The position numbers were made by a program, and so were the translations under genes. 25,369 nucleotides of DNA from JAABSX01 sp964480455 (GTDB taxonomy: Bacteria; Bacteroidota; Bacteroidia; Cytophagales; Microscillaceae), in contig CAYZQI010000061.1 in assembly GCA_964480455.1 (NCBI GenBank), positions 1 through 25,369 of the forward strand, in the 5' to 3' direction. Shown here piece after piece: positions 6,352 through 14,128 of the stretch. The notes beneath the pieces are model-generated. The model ran no database searches. It saw nothing but the letters and a program-made list of their open reading frames with translations, and was not told where the DNA came from. Numbering within the stretch: position 1 is the stretch's first letter; each line of letters opens with the position of its first letter.

Positions 6352-8517
6352 ATGATAGAAAATAAGAACGTACTCACAGAGGAAAGGCAGGAAAGCCTTA
6401 CGATTGAAAAATTTAGCTATGACAACAGCATTGTGCGTCTCTTTATGATTGCGACTGTTGTGTTCGGGATTGTAGGTATGTCGGTTGGTTTATTGGCTGC
6501 TATAGAGCTTGTATATCCCGCCGCCAATATGGGCATTCCCTTTACGTCTTTTGGGCGTATCAGACCACTGCACACCAACGCAGTGATTTTTGCATTTGTG
6601 GGTAATGCCATATTTATGGGTGTGTATTATTCTCTTCAGCGACTTCTAAAAGCCCGTATGTTTAGTGATATACTGAGCTATATTCACTTTTGGGGCTGGC
6701 AGCTAATCATCGTAGCCGCAGCCATCACGCTGCCCTTAGGCTACAGCACTAGCCACGAATATGCCGAGTTAGAATGGCCCATTGATATTGCGATTACAGT
6801 TATTTGGATTGTGTTTGGTATCAATATGATTGGCACCATCTTAAAGCGAAGAGAGCGACACATGTACGTAGCCATCTGGTTTTATTTGGCTACTTTTATT
6901 ACCGTAGCGGTGCTACATGTTTTCAATTCTATACAATTACCTGTAAGCTTGTTTAAGAGTTATTATGTATTTGCTGGGGTACAAGATGCCCTTGTGCAAT
7001 GGTGGTATGGACACAATGCAGTAGCATTTTTCTTGACTACGCCTTTTCTGGGTCTGATGTATTATTATTTACCCAAAGCTGCCAACCGCCCCGTATATTC
7101 TTACAAACTTTCTATCATTCACTTTTGGTCATTAATATTTATTTATATCTGGGCAGGGCCTCACCATTTACTCTACACTTCATTGCCTGATTGGGCACAA
7201 AGTTTAGGAACAGTATTTTCTATCATGCTCATAGCTCCATCTTGGGGTGGTATGCTGAATGGCTTACTCACATTGCGTGGTGCTTGGGACAGAGTGAGGG
7301 AAGACCCCGTTTTAAAATTTATGGTTGTAGCTGTTACAGCCTATGGTATGGCTACCTTTGAAGGTCCAATGCTTTCTCTCAAAAATGTAAACTGGATTTC
7401 ACATTATACTGATTGGACAATCGCCCACGTACACGTGGCAGGTTTAGGCTGGAATGGCTTTATGATTTTTGGGATAGTTTATTGGCTTGTGCCTAGAATG
7501 TGGGCTACGAAGCTACATTCTGTCAAACTTGCCAATACACACTTCTGGTTAGGCACTTTGGGGATTATCTTCTATGCTCTGCCCCTCTATATTGCTGGCT
7601 TCACGCAAAGTTTGATGTGGAAGCAATTCACCCCTGATGGCTTCTTGGTGTATAGTAACTTCTTGCAGACTGTTACCCAAATTCTACCAATGTATGGTTT
7701 GCGTGTCATAGGTGGTGCTTTATACCTTATAGGTGTATTCTTGATGGTTTATAACCTTTGGAAAACTGCCGCTTCTGGCAAATTTATCCGTAATGAAGCT
7801 GCCGAAGCACCTGCATTGCCCAAGAAATATGAAGCCAAAGCCAATGAAGGCTGGCACCATGGCTTAGAGCGTAGAGCGGTATTGTTTAGCATCTTGACTT
7901 TTATTGCCATTGCCATTGGTGGTATCTTAGAAATTGTACCCACTATGATGATACAATCAAATGTGCCTTCCATAGCTTCTGTGATGCCTTACACACCCCT
8001 TGAGTTAGAAGGTAGAGATTTATACATTCGTGAAGGCTGTGTGGGCTGCCACTCCCAAATGGTTCGTCCATTTAGAGACGAAACTGAACGCTACGGTGAA
8101 TACTCAAAAGCTGGAGAGTTTGTCTATGACCACCCCTTCCTTTGGGGTTCTAAGCGCACAGGTCCAGACCTGCACCGCGAAGGAGGCCTACGCAGCGATA
8201 GCTGGCATTATTTTCACATGCTCGAGCCACAGCAAATGTCACCTGGCTCTATTATGCCCGCCTATGCTTGGATGCTAGAATATGCTTATGATACAGAAGT
8301 TATCAAAAAGAAAATCACTGCTATGCGAACCTTGGGCGTACCTTACCCCGAAGGCTACGAAAACGAAGTAGAGAAAGACGTGAAAGCGCAAGCAGCAGGC
8401 ATTGTAGCACGCCTCAAAGAAGAAGCAAAAGTGCAGACCTCAGGCGATAAGGAAATCATCGCTATGATTGCTTACCTGCAGCGATTAGGTACTGACATTA
8501 AAGTAAAAACTGAATAA
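6352..8517 (+). CDS. ccoNO: cbb3-type cytochrome c oxidase, fused subunits I and II (CcoN-CcoO)
   Basis: 721 residues. The catalytic subunit and the mono-heme subunit are joined in one chain, as is common in Bacteroidota. The CcoN part (about 1-475) has about 12 membrane helices. Its ligands are visible: His74 for low-spin heme b, CuB ligands His221 (WWYGHNAV) and His271/His272 (AGPHHL), the cross-link tyrosine Tyr265 six residues before His271, and His359/His361 in AHVHVAG for hemes b3 and b. The CcoO part (about 500-721) has one anchor helix (about 508-530), a CxxCH heme c site (Cys563, Cys566, His567) and axial Met635 in GSIMPAY. The enzyme reduces oxygen to water with high affinity in the inner membrane, coupled to proton pumping. 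It is first in the ccoNO-ccoQ-ccoP operon. Confidence 0.97.
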   Translation: MIENKNVLTEERQESLTIEKFSYDNSIVRLFMIATVVFGIVGMSVGLLAAIELVYPAANMGIPFTSFGRIRPLHTNAVIFAFVGNAIFMGVYYSLQRLLKARMFSDILSYIHFWGWQLIIVAAAITLPLGYSTSHEYAELEWPIDIAITVIWIVFGINMIGTILKRRERHMYVAIWFYLATFITVAVLHVFNSIQLPVSLFKSYYVFAGVQDALVQWWYGHNAVAFFLTTPFLGLMYYYLPKAANRPVYSYKLSIIHFWSLIFIYIWAGPHHLLYTSLPDWAQSLGTVFSIMLIAPSWGGMLNGLLTLRGAWDRVREDPVLKFMVVAVTAYGMATFEGPMLSLKNVNWISHYTDWTIAHVHVAGLGWNGFMIFGIVYWLVPRMWATKLHSVKLANTHFWLGTLGIIFYALPLYIAGFTQSLMWKQFTPDGFLVYSNFLQTVTQILPMYGLRVIGGALYLIGVFLMVYNLWKTAASGKFIRNEAAEAPALPKKYEAKANEGWHHGLERRAVLFSILTFIAIAIGGILEIVPTMMIQSNVPSIASVMPYTPLELEGRDLYIREGCVGCHSQMVRPFRDETERYGEYSKAGEFVYDHPFLWGSKRTGPDLHREGGLRSDSWHYFHMLEPQQMSPGSIMPAYAWMLEYAYDTEVIKKKITAMRTLGVPYPEGYENEVEKDVKAQAAGIVARLKEEAKVQTSGDKEIIAMIAYLQRLGTDIKVKTE

Positions 8518-8528
8518 AACAACTTACT

Positions 8529-8552
8529 AGTGCAAGGGCATGCCCTTGCGCT
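8529..8552 (+). repeat. Palindromic stem-loop between ccoNO and ccoQ
   Basis: GCAAGGGCATGCCCTTGC at 8532-8549 is a perfect 18-base palindrome. It extends to 24 bases with one T-G position that would be a wobble pair in RNA. It begins 12 bases after the ccoNO stop and ends 20 bases before the ccoQ ATG. There is no T-run, so it is not a normal terminator. It could stabilise or process the mRNA and so set subunit ratios. Confidence 0.7.
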
Positions 8553-8571
8553 AAAGAAAATACAAATCAAT

Positions 8572-8790
8572 ATGTTTAAACATTATTTTGAAGGAATCCA
8601 AAATGTAGAAGTCTATCCAATTATTTCTTTACTTATCTTTTTTGCTTTTTTTGTAGGATTATTTCTATGGATTTCAAGACTAAGCAAAGGACATATCAAC
8701 AACATGAAAAATCTTCCCTTAGAAGAAGATGAAGAAGTAATCAGTAAGATTAACAAAGAAATCAATGAACTTAATTTACGTAAAAACTGA
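8572..8790 (+). CDS. ccoQ: cbb3 oxidase small subunit CcoQ/FixQ type
   Basis: 72 residues from the ATG at 8572 (MFKHYFEGIQNVEVYPIISL). A longer version from a GTG at 8530 would read through the palindrome and give an untypical N terminus, so I prefer 8572. There is one membrane helix (about 14-35), followed by a charged cytoplasmic tail with NNMKNLPLEED, which is typical of Bacteroidota CcoQ. CcoQ is a non-catalytic single-span subunit that stabilises the oxidase and helps CcoP association. Only four bases separate its stop from the ccoP ATG, so the two are translationally close. Confidence 0.85.
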   Translation: MFKHYFEGIQNVEVYPIISLLIFFAFFVGLFLWISRLSKGHINNMKNLPLEEDEEVISKINKEINELNLRKN

Positions 8791-8794
8791 CAAT

Positions 8795-9715
8795 ATGAAA
8801 TCAAACCTTAAATCTATATTACGCAAATGCGCACGCACCGGGCTATTTGCCTCGGTGCTATGGGCAGGCACAGGGCTAGGTGTATTTGCACAAGACAAAG
8901 CTACGCCTCCTGCTGTTGCTGTTCCCACTATGTCGCAGCAAGAGATGATTTTGCTAGGTCTTGTAGCTGCGGTCATCTTTTTGACTGTCTTAGTATTGAT
9001 TACAGTGATGTACACCCTTGTAGTAGTGCGCCAAGTAGTATTTAAAGAAATACAAGGACAGGAAGTAGAAAGCGTCTGGAAAAGTTTGGATAAAAATCTA
9101 CTTACCAAAGCAGTACCCATAGAGCAAGAAAGAGACATTTTGCTAGACCATAATTATGATGGTATCCGTGAATTAGACAATCACCTGCCGCCTTGGTGGG
9201 TCTATCTTTTCTATGGCACAGTAGCTTTTGCCATTATCTACATGTTTAATTATCATATACTGAATATTTCTCCGCTTTCCATTGAAGAATACGACAACTC
9301 CATGCAAGCCGCTGCCATACAAGTAGAAGCCTACAAGAAAACGCAAGCGAACAGCATAGATGAAACCAATGTGGTTTTTGTAAAAGATGACAAAACTGCC
9401 ATAGCACAAGGTAAGGCAATCTATACAGAAAACTGTCTTGCTTGCCACGGGCAAAATATGGAGGGAGGGACTGGTCCTAACCTCACCGATGAATATTGGA
9501 TTCACGGTGGAAGTATTCAAGAAGTATTCAAAACTATTAAATACGGTGTAGCTCAAAAGGGTATGATTTCGTGGGAGAAAAAACTAAAACCTGATGAAAT
9601 GCAAAATGTATCAAGTTATATCCTTACATTGCAAGGTACTAAACCTGCCAATGCCAAAGAACCCCAAGGCGATGCCTACGAAATGGCAGAAGACGGTACT
9701 GCCAAGAAAAAATAA
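8795..9715 (+). CDS. ccoP: cbb3-type cytochrome c oxidase subunit III (CcoP), mono-heme
   Basis: 306 residues from the ATG at 8795. A longer frame from 8765 overlaps ccoQ and adds 10 untypical residues. Order: a signal-like hydrophobic segment (about 15-33, ending VFAQ), a membrane helix (about 50-78), the conserved LDNHLPPWWVYLFYGTVAFA segment leading into a second helix (about 134-152), then one periplasmic cytochrome c domain (about 198-282) with CLACH (Cys214, Cys217, His218) and likely axial Met257. Proteobacterial CcoP has two hemes; the single heme is usual in Bacteroidota. It carries electrons from periplasmic donors to CcoO. It is the last gene of the operon, followed by the terminator at 9772-9809. 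No ccoG, ccoH, ccoI or ccoS follows. Confidence 0.94.
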   Translation: MKSNLKSILRKCARTGLFASVLWAGTGLGVFAQDKATPPAVAVPTMSQQEMILLGLVAAVIFLTVLVLITVMYTLVVVRQVVFKEIQGQEVESVWKSLDKNLLTKAVPIEQERDILLDHNYDGIRELDNHLPPWWVYLFYGTVAFAIIYMFNYHILNISPLSIEEYDNSMQAAAIQVEAYKKTQANSIDETNVVFVKDDKTAIAQGKAIYTENCLACHGQNMEGGTGPNLTDEYWIHGGSIQEVFKTIKYGVAQKGMISWEKKLKPDEMQNVSSYILTLQGTKPANAKEPQGDAYEMAEDGTAKKK

Positions 9716-9771
9716 ACTGAAACCTAACCAATCAAATCATACACTGTGAACATGCGCACAGATTACTCTCC

Positions 9772-9809
9772 AAAAAAAGAAGTTTGAGCTAATTCAAACT
9801 TCTTTTTTT
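9772..9809. terminator. Terminator of the cco operon
   Basis: A 16-bp perfect stem, AAAAAAAGAAGTTTGA (9772-9787) with TCAAACTTCTTTTTTT (9794-9809), has a 6-base loop and its own T-run. It starts 57 bp after the ccoP stop. The A-run on the left allows function in both directions. Confidence 0.88.
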
Positions 9810-9837
9810 GGTGAAAGAATCGAGAAATAAATGGTTC

Positions 9838-9959
9838 TTGATTCTTTAACAATTTTTGTGATTGTGTGCGATAAGATGAGCTAAATACTGTTTTGAACAC
9901 AAATGCCAGAGGACTGGAAGTCTGCTGCTACGGATTTACACAAAAATTGTAAGACAATC
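9838..9959. repeat. Dispersed intergenic repeat, copy 2 (MITE-like)
   Basis: About 122 bp, the second copy of 5443-5562 in the same orientation. Inverted ends are intact: ACAATTTTTGTG at 9849-9860 and CACAAAAATTGT at 9939-9950. The central hairpin is degraded (AGAGGACT-GGA-AGTCTGCT at 9909-9927), and two extra bases lie before it. The left half is nearly identical to copy 1. It sits 28 bp after the cco terminator. Confidence 0.8.
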
Positions 9960-10326
9960 AAATAAATCTCCCTTTTTTGATTTGTGAATGTGAAAACGAA
10001 AAGTCAAGCTAAGTTTTGATTCCGAAGCCCGACATTTTCATTATCTATTCAGCACCAATAAACCAATCAGATTTATACAATCAGTACCAAACTCTTATCC
10101 TAAAACTTATCTTAAATGATAAGAGAATACAAACTCTACTTTCAGGAGAATGAAGTAAAAAACATACTGCATTCCATATTTAAGAAACATTCCATATTTA
10201 AGATAGAGACATTTCTTGCATAATTATTAACTAATTGATTATCAAACTATTAATTCATCAATACCCTATGGCATATGTCTTGAACAGTACCAAATAGCAA
10301 TTTAAAAAACAATAGCTATCATAAAA
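9960..10326. other. Gene-free region upstream of the glycine-rich secreted protein
   Basis: No gene is seen. It holds an 18-bp tandem duplication (CATTCCATATTTAAGA plus two bases) at 10170-10187 and 10188-10205. It also holds an 8-bp inverted repeat, CTCTTATC (10092-10099) with GATAAGAG (10118-10125), with a second CTTATC at 10106-10111 that could compete for the same partner. No exact TAnnTTTG box was found; TATGTCTTG near 10275 is a poor match. Confidence 0.5.
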
Positions 10327-12237
10327 ATGAAAAAGCTTTACCTAATTATATTCCTAATACTATCGGTTATACTTTCAGCGAAAGCACAGATTAGCGGCAT
10401 CATCAATAGTTATGCACGCATCACAGCACAAGTAGGAACTGTACTTACATTTGATAACCTCAGCCTAGCCCCTTCTCAAAGTATAATAGATGCTTTTGGT
10501 GCAGGAAAAAAGGTAATGATTATACAAATGAAAGGAGCTACCATCAATACCACTAACTCCCCCTCCTTTGGGGAAATCACCTCACTCAACCAAGCAGGAA
10601 ACTATGAAATGACAGAAGTGCTTGCCTTGGTAGGGCTTGGCCCCGTTTACACGCTCACATTGCAATCACTCAACCGCAGCTATGATGTGGGAGGGACAGT
10701 ACAACTGATAAGTGTACCCCAATACAATGATGTAGAAATAGTAGGTACACTCACTGCCCAAGCTTGGAATCCAGCCTTGGGTACAGGAGGTGTACTAGCA
10801 CTAGAAGCACAAGCAATGCTGACAATCTCCGCCAACATAGATGTAAGTGGGCTAGGCTTTCTAGGCGGTTTGCCCAATACCATCAATCAAGCAAGTTGTA
10901 ATAACAGTATTACTTTTGTTTCTCCTGATTTAGATACAGCTGATGGACGTAACCAAAGACATGCACAGAAGGGAGAAGGCATTGTAGATTATGCTCAAAA
11001 TGGAATTGTAGGGCAAAATTATGGACGTGGAGCCATTGCTAATGGTGGTGGTGGCGGCAACTCACACAACGGCGGAGGTGGCGGAGGTAGCAACCTCGGC
11101 AAGGGAGGTGATGGCGGTGTAGGCTGGCTGGGGGGAGGTGCTTGCAGTGGTCTAAACTCCGCAAGCGGAATAGGTGCTATCCCCTTGTTTTATGATGCCT
11201 CAGAGAATCGCTTGTTCTTAGGCGGAGGTGGCGGCGCAGGACAGCAAAATAACTCTAATGCTTCAAGAGGTGGTAACGGCGGAGGAATCATACTTATCAG
11301 AGCCAATACAGTCCGTACCGTAGCTGCAGCACCTATCTACAGCATGTTGGCTAACGCAGAAAACGCCCCAGATAACGCAGGCAATGATGGTGCTGGCGGT
11401 GGAGGTGCTGGCGGTGTAGTGTTTTTAGAAGTAAATAATTTCGAACTCAATACTCCATTGATAGCACGTGCCAATGGTGGAGATGGAGGAGAGGTAAATA
11501 CAGGCAATCAGCACGGCGGCGGCGGCGGTGGCGGTATAGGCGCAATCTTAATCAAGAACTCTTCTCTTGCGCCTATGGCAGATTTTACAAGCACGCCTGG
11601 AAACTCTGGAAAAGACTGTTTTACTTGTGCAGCTACTGGGCAGCCTGGCGAAGACAACGGAGGTACTACGGTTTTAAATGATTGGCAGGTTTCCGGGCTA
11701 AATGCTTCTTTACCCATTAGATTGATTTCTTTTGAGGCTCAACTTGATGGCAATAAAGTGATGCTGCACTGGGCTACCCTCATGGAGTTAAACACAGACT
11801 TTTATACCGTAGAAAGAACACAAGACTTCAACGACTTACAGCCCCTTGCCCCCGTTGCAGCGGCCGGAGAGAGTAATGTCCGCCTAGATTATAGTTTGAT
11901 TGATGAAGCCCCCCCTCGTGGGCTTACTTACTACCGACTCAAATCTGTGGACAGAGATGGTACTTTTAGCTACTCCGAGTGGGTCAGTGTGAAAATTGAG
12001 GGGGAAGACACCTATCAAGTTTATCCCAATCCAGCACATGAGATACTCAAAATAAGAATGCACGAAACGAGTACAAATAAAAAAGTTTCATTATTTAGCT
12101 TAGATGGAAAGAGTCATTTCACTGGGTGGGCTCATGAAGCAATTGATATTCCAGTAGAAAACCTGCCTCGTGGGCTCTATATCTTATACATTCAAAACCA
12201 AAATACCAATAAAAGCCTAAAAATTGTATTGAAATAA
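10327..12237 (+). CDS. Secreted glycine-rich protein with T9SS C-terminal sorting domain
   Basis: 636 residues. A clear signal peptide (1-20, ending SAKA before Gln21) is followed by an N-terminal domain of beta-rich character (about 21-215). Next comes a strongly glycine-rich region (about 235-405) with several runs of five to seven Gly separated by short spacers, an FN3-like segment (about 463-556, LPIRLISFEAQLDGNKVMLHW... TYYRLKSVDRDGTFSYSEW), and a type A T9SS sorting domain (about 562-636, YQVYPNPAHEILKI ... LPRGLYILYIQ ... KSLKIVLK). The protein should cross the outer membrane by the type IX system and be attached or released at the surface. The Gly-rich part could form a fibrous or adhesive layer, but its role is unknown. 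Cysteines are few (Cys191, 273, 431, 434). It stands alone. Confidence 0.9.
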   Translation: MKKLYLIIFLILSVILSAKAQISGIINSYARITAQVGTVLTFDNLSLAPSQSIIDAFGAGKKVMIIQMKGATINTTNSPSFGEITSLNQAGNYEMTEVLALVGLGPVYTLTLQSLNRSYDVGGTVQLISVPQYNDVEIVGTLTAQAWNPALGTGGVLALEAQAMLTISANIDVSGLGFLGGLPNTINQASCNNSITFVSPDLDTADGRNQRHAQKGEGIVDYAQNGIVGQNYGRGAIANGGGGGNSHNGGGGGGSNLGKGGDGGVGWLGGGACSGLNSASGIGAIPLFYDASENRLFLGGGGGAGQQNNSNASRGGNGGGIILIRANTVRTVAAAPIYSMLANAENAPDNAGNDGAGGGGAGGVVFLEVNNFELNTPLIARANGGDGGEVNTGNQHGGGGGGGIGAILIKNSSLAPMADFTSTPGNSGKDCFTCAATGQPGEDNGGTTVLNDWQVSGLNASLPIRLISFEAQLDGNKVMLHWATLMELNTDFYTVERTQDFNDLQPLAPVAAAGESNVRLDYSLIDEAPPRGLTYYRLKSVDRDGTFSYSEWVSVKIEGEDTYQVYPNPAHEILKIRMHETSTNKKVSLFSLDGKSHFTGWAHEAIDIPVENLPRGLYILYIQNQNTNKSLKIVLK

Positions 12238-12359
12238 AGATAGCTGCTGCGGTTTCTAAATAGTAAAATTATTAGAAAGTATATTTTTGATGATACAGTT
12301 GGTACTTTTTTCTAGCATCAAAGCGGTTTGTTGCTTGATTAATAAGTGGTTAAAAGAAA

Positions 12360-12390
12360 TGTAAGTTGGCATCAAAGATACCAACTTACA
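12360..12390. other. Hairpin between convergent genes
   Basis: TGTAAGTTGG (12360-12369) and CCAACTTACA (12381-12390) form a perfect 10-bp stem with an 11-base loop, between the stop of the glycine-rich protein gene and the stop of the convergent Hsp20-like gene. No T-run follows on either strand, so it is not a standard terminator. It may protect mRNA 3' ends. Confidence 0.5.
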
Positions 12391-12473
12391 CGAGGATTTA
12401 CACTAATCTACTCAGATAGATTGTCTTTCAGAATGAGTATGTTGTTCTTTTCTCTTTTGGCAACTTATTGGGC

Positions 12474-12896
12474 TTAGTGCTTCACGGGGAGCAAGATATG
12501 AAGCCTATTATTGTCAAAATTTGTTTTAACTTGGGTAGTCATGACAGGCTTTTCCAATTGAAAAATATGAAGCAACCGCTCATTATGGATTTCGTGTTGG
12601 ATTAGTTCAGGATAATTTACATCACACTTGCTTTCATAAAAAGCTGCTACTTTTAGTGCGTTTCCTTCCAATCTTACTGTTATATTCTCAGGCTCAAAGC
12701 CCGTAACATCTAATACTATCTCTAGTTGTGAGTGGCTTAGTGGTTTGTTTTCTTCTTTTAGCTCCTTGCTAGAAGAATAATCTACATCAGAAGCCGCTCT
12801 GAATCGAGCATAATATTCGTCAAAAAAATCTGTATCTCGGTCAGCATTCGGCTGACACGGACGAGTGTTAGATGGATATTTTTGAATACTCAGCAT
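12474..12896 (-). CDS. Hsp20/alpha-crystallin-like protein
   Basis: 140 residues. The C-terminal part (about 55-137) follows the alpha-crystallin domain pattern: LEIVLDVTGFEPENITVRLEGNALKVAAF, then a HEIHNERLLHIFQLEKPV segment, then VKTNFDNNRLHILLPVKH. The N-terminal 50 residues are polar and likely disordered (DTDFFDEYYARFRAASD). Small heat-shock proteins bind unfolded proteins as oligomers in the cytoplasm. This one ends right at the last beta strand and lacks the C-terminal I-x-I tail needed for normal oligomer assembly. It also lacks the usual A-x-x-x-n-G-v-L motif in clear form (NFDNNRLHI instead), so it is a divergent member. It is probably a single gene: 62 bp separate its ATG from the stop of the upstream Sua5 gene. 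Confidence 0.72.
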   Translation of the reverse strand: MLSIQKYPSNTRPCQPNADRDTDFFDEYYARFRAASDVDYSSSKELKEENKPLSHSQLEIVLDVTGFEPENITVRLEGNALKVAAFYESKCDVNYPELIQHEIHNERLLHIFQLEKPVMTTQVKTNFDNNRLHILLPVKH

Positions 12897-12958
12897 ACCT
12901 TTATCTTTTGATTCAATTCAAAGATAGGTCTTGAAGAATTGTTATCCTATGACATTTA

Positions 12959-13939
12959 TCAATCAAAAGATTGATGTACTACTGCTGCGCGCCTAATGCG
13001 ATCGTTGATAGCGCGTCCTAGGTTTTCTTCAGGAAGCAGCTCCGCCAAGATAATCTCAATTTTGGGGCGGTCTAGTGAGCGCATACCTGCAAACAAATGC
13101 TGGGCTGCTTCTCCAAAATCGCCTTGCTGTGAAAGGATTACCTGATTCTGGATAGGCACTTCCGAAAGGTATTCTCTAAATCGAAGTGTGCCGATGGCTG
13201 CAATAGGAAATTTTTTGAGCCAGTTCTCTGCCTCTTGTTGATTTTTGATAATGTAAAGCGGTTTGCTTGGGGCATAATGACTGCTCAACATACCTGGTGC
13301 TTGCGGGTTAGAGCTTGAGTACGCCTGAAATGCTACTTTGCCTACTACACGTTCAATGGCTTCCAAAGAAACCCCTCCCAGGCGATAGACCAGCGGCTTA
13401 CCCTCATTAAAACCCACAATGGTAGATTCTATGCCTACTTTGCAAGCTCCTCCATCTAACACATAATCTATTTTGCCTCCTAGCTGTTGTTTGACGTGGA
13501 AGGCAGTAGTAGGGCTCACATAACCAAAAGGGTTGGCACTAGGAGCCGCCAATGGAAAATCAAGGCTTTGTAGCAGTGCTTGTGTGAGTGGGTGTCGTGG
13601 GATTCTGATAGCAACTGTATTCATACCAGCAGTTACTAAATCGGGTACAATAGGCTTTTTATTGAGAATGAGGGTGAGAGGACCTGCCCAAAATACCTCT
13701 GCCAATGCTTGAGCTTGCACAGGAAACTCATCCACATATTGATTTACCTTGGCAATATCTGCCACATGCACAATGAGCGGGTCAAAAGTAGGGCGGTTCT
13801 TTGCCTGAAATATCTTTGCTACGGCTTCTGTTGAGAGCGCGTTGGCAGCCAATCCATAGACCGTTTCGGTGGGGATAGCCACTAACTTATTTTCTTCTAA
13901 TAACTTTTTAGCAATTGAGAGTGCCTCGTTCTGTTCCAT
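12959..13939 (-). CDS. L-threonylcarbamoyladenylate synthase (Sua5 type)
   Basis: 326 residues from the ATG at 13939 (MEQNEALSIAKKLL). An upstream TTG at 13975 would add 12 residues, but the ATG is preceded by an AAAGG-like ribosome site and gives the usual N terminus. The enzyme condenses threonine, bicarbonate and ATP to threonylcarbamoyl-AMP for the t6A37 modification of tRNA. The YrdC domain (about 1-195) shows AIPTETVYGLAANA, the KNRPTFDPLIVHV segment, GPLTLIL, VAIRIPRHP, APSANPFGYVSPT and the GIESTIVGF motif. The longer C-terminal Sua5 domain (about 225-326, with APGMLSSHYAPSKPLYI linker) distinguishes it from short TsaC. It lies upstream of the Hsp20-like gene on the same strand. Confidence 0.93.
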   Translation of the reverse strand: MEQNEALSIAKKLLEENKLVAIPTETVYGLAANALSTEAVAKIFQAKNRPTFDPLIVHVADIAKVNQYVDEFPVQAQALAEVFWAGPLTLILNKKPIVPDLVTAGMNTVAIRIPRHPLTQALLQSLDFPLAAPSANPFGYVSPTTAFHVKQQLGGKIDYVLDGGACKVGIESTIVGFNEGKPLVYRLGGVSLEAIERVVGKVAFQAYSSSNPQAPGMLSSHYAPSKPLYIIKNQQEAENWLKKFPIAAIGTLRFREYLSEVPIQNQVILSQQGDFGEAAQHLFAGMRSLDRPKIEIILAELLPEENLGRAINDRIRRAAVVHQSFD

Positions 13940-13995
13940 GGCTTTTTTACCTTTATCAATCTGAATCTTATGCAAAATTAGGATAAACTTTCGAA

Positions 13996-14035
13996 GAACT
14001 GATGGGCTGATTGATTGAAGTACTGATGCACTCTC
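13996..14035. repeat. Degenerate 8-bp repeat block A (five units)
   Basis: Five consecutive octamers read on the plus strand, including GAACTGAT, GGGCTGAT, TGATTGAA and GTACTGAT, with consensus about NNACTGAT. The block lies upstream of the Sua5 ATG and faces block B, which carries the complementary motif, so the two can pair imperfectly. Confidence 0.5.
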
Positions 14036-14069
14036 TTAAAAAATGACACACTTTTCTGAATATTCACCT

Positions 14070-14125
14070 CTCAGTTCTTCAGTTTCTCAATCTTACAGTC
14101 TTTTAGTCTCTCAGTTTCTCAATCA
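14070..14125. repeat. Degenerate 8-bp repeat block B (seven units)
   Basis: Seven consecutive octamers, plus-strand consensus CTCAGTYT (minus strand ARACTGAG). Units include CTCAGTTC, TTCAGTTT, CTCAATCT, TACAGTCT, TTTAGTCT and CTCAGTTT. The block ends three bases before the last codon (stop) of the TPR-CHAT gene, which is read from the other side, so it forms the immediate 3' end of that transcript. Confidence 0.6.
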
Positions 14126-14128
14126 AAC

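Noticed and set aside
8530..8571. GTG-started N-terminal extension of ccoQ
   Set aside because: It would translate the 24-base palindrome, and CcoQ proteins normally begin at the ATG at 8572.
10170..10205. Start of a CRISPR array
   Set aside because: Only two copies in direct tandem with no spacer between them.
11040..11560. Glycine-codon runs as a DNA tandem repeat (VNTR)
   Set aside because: The Gly codons vary and spacers differ; the pattern comes from protein composition, not exact DNA repeats.
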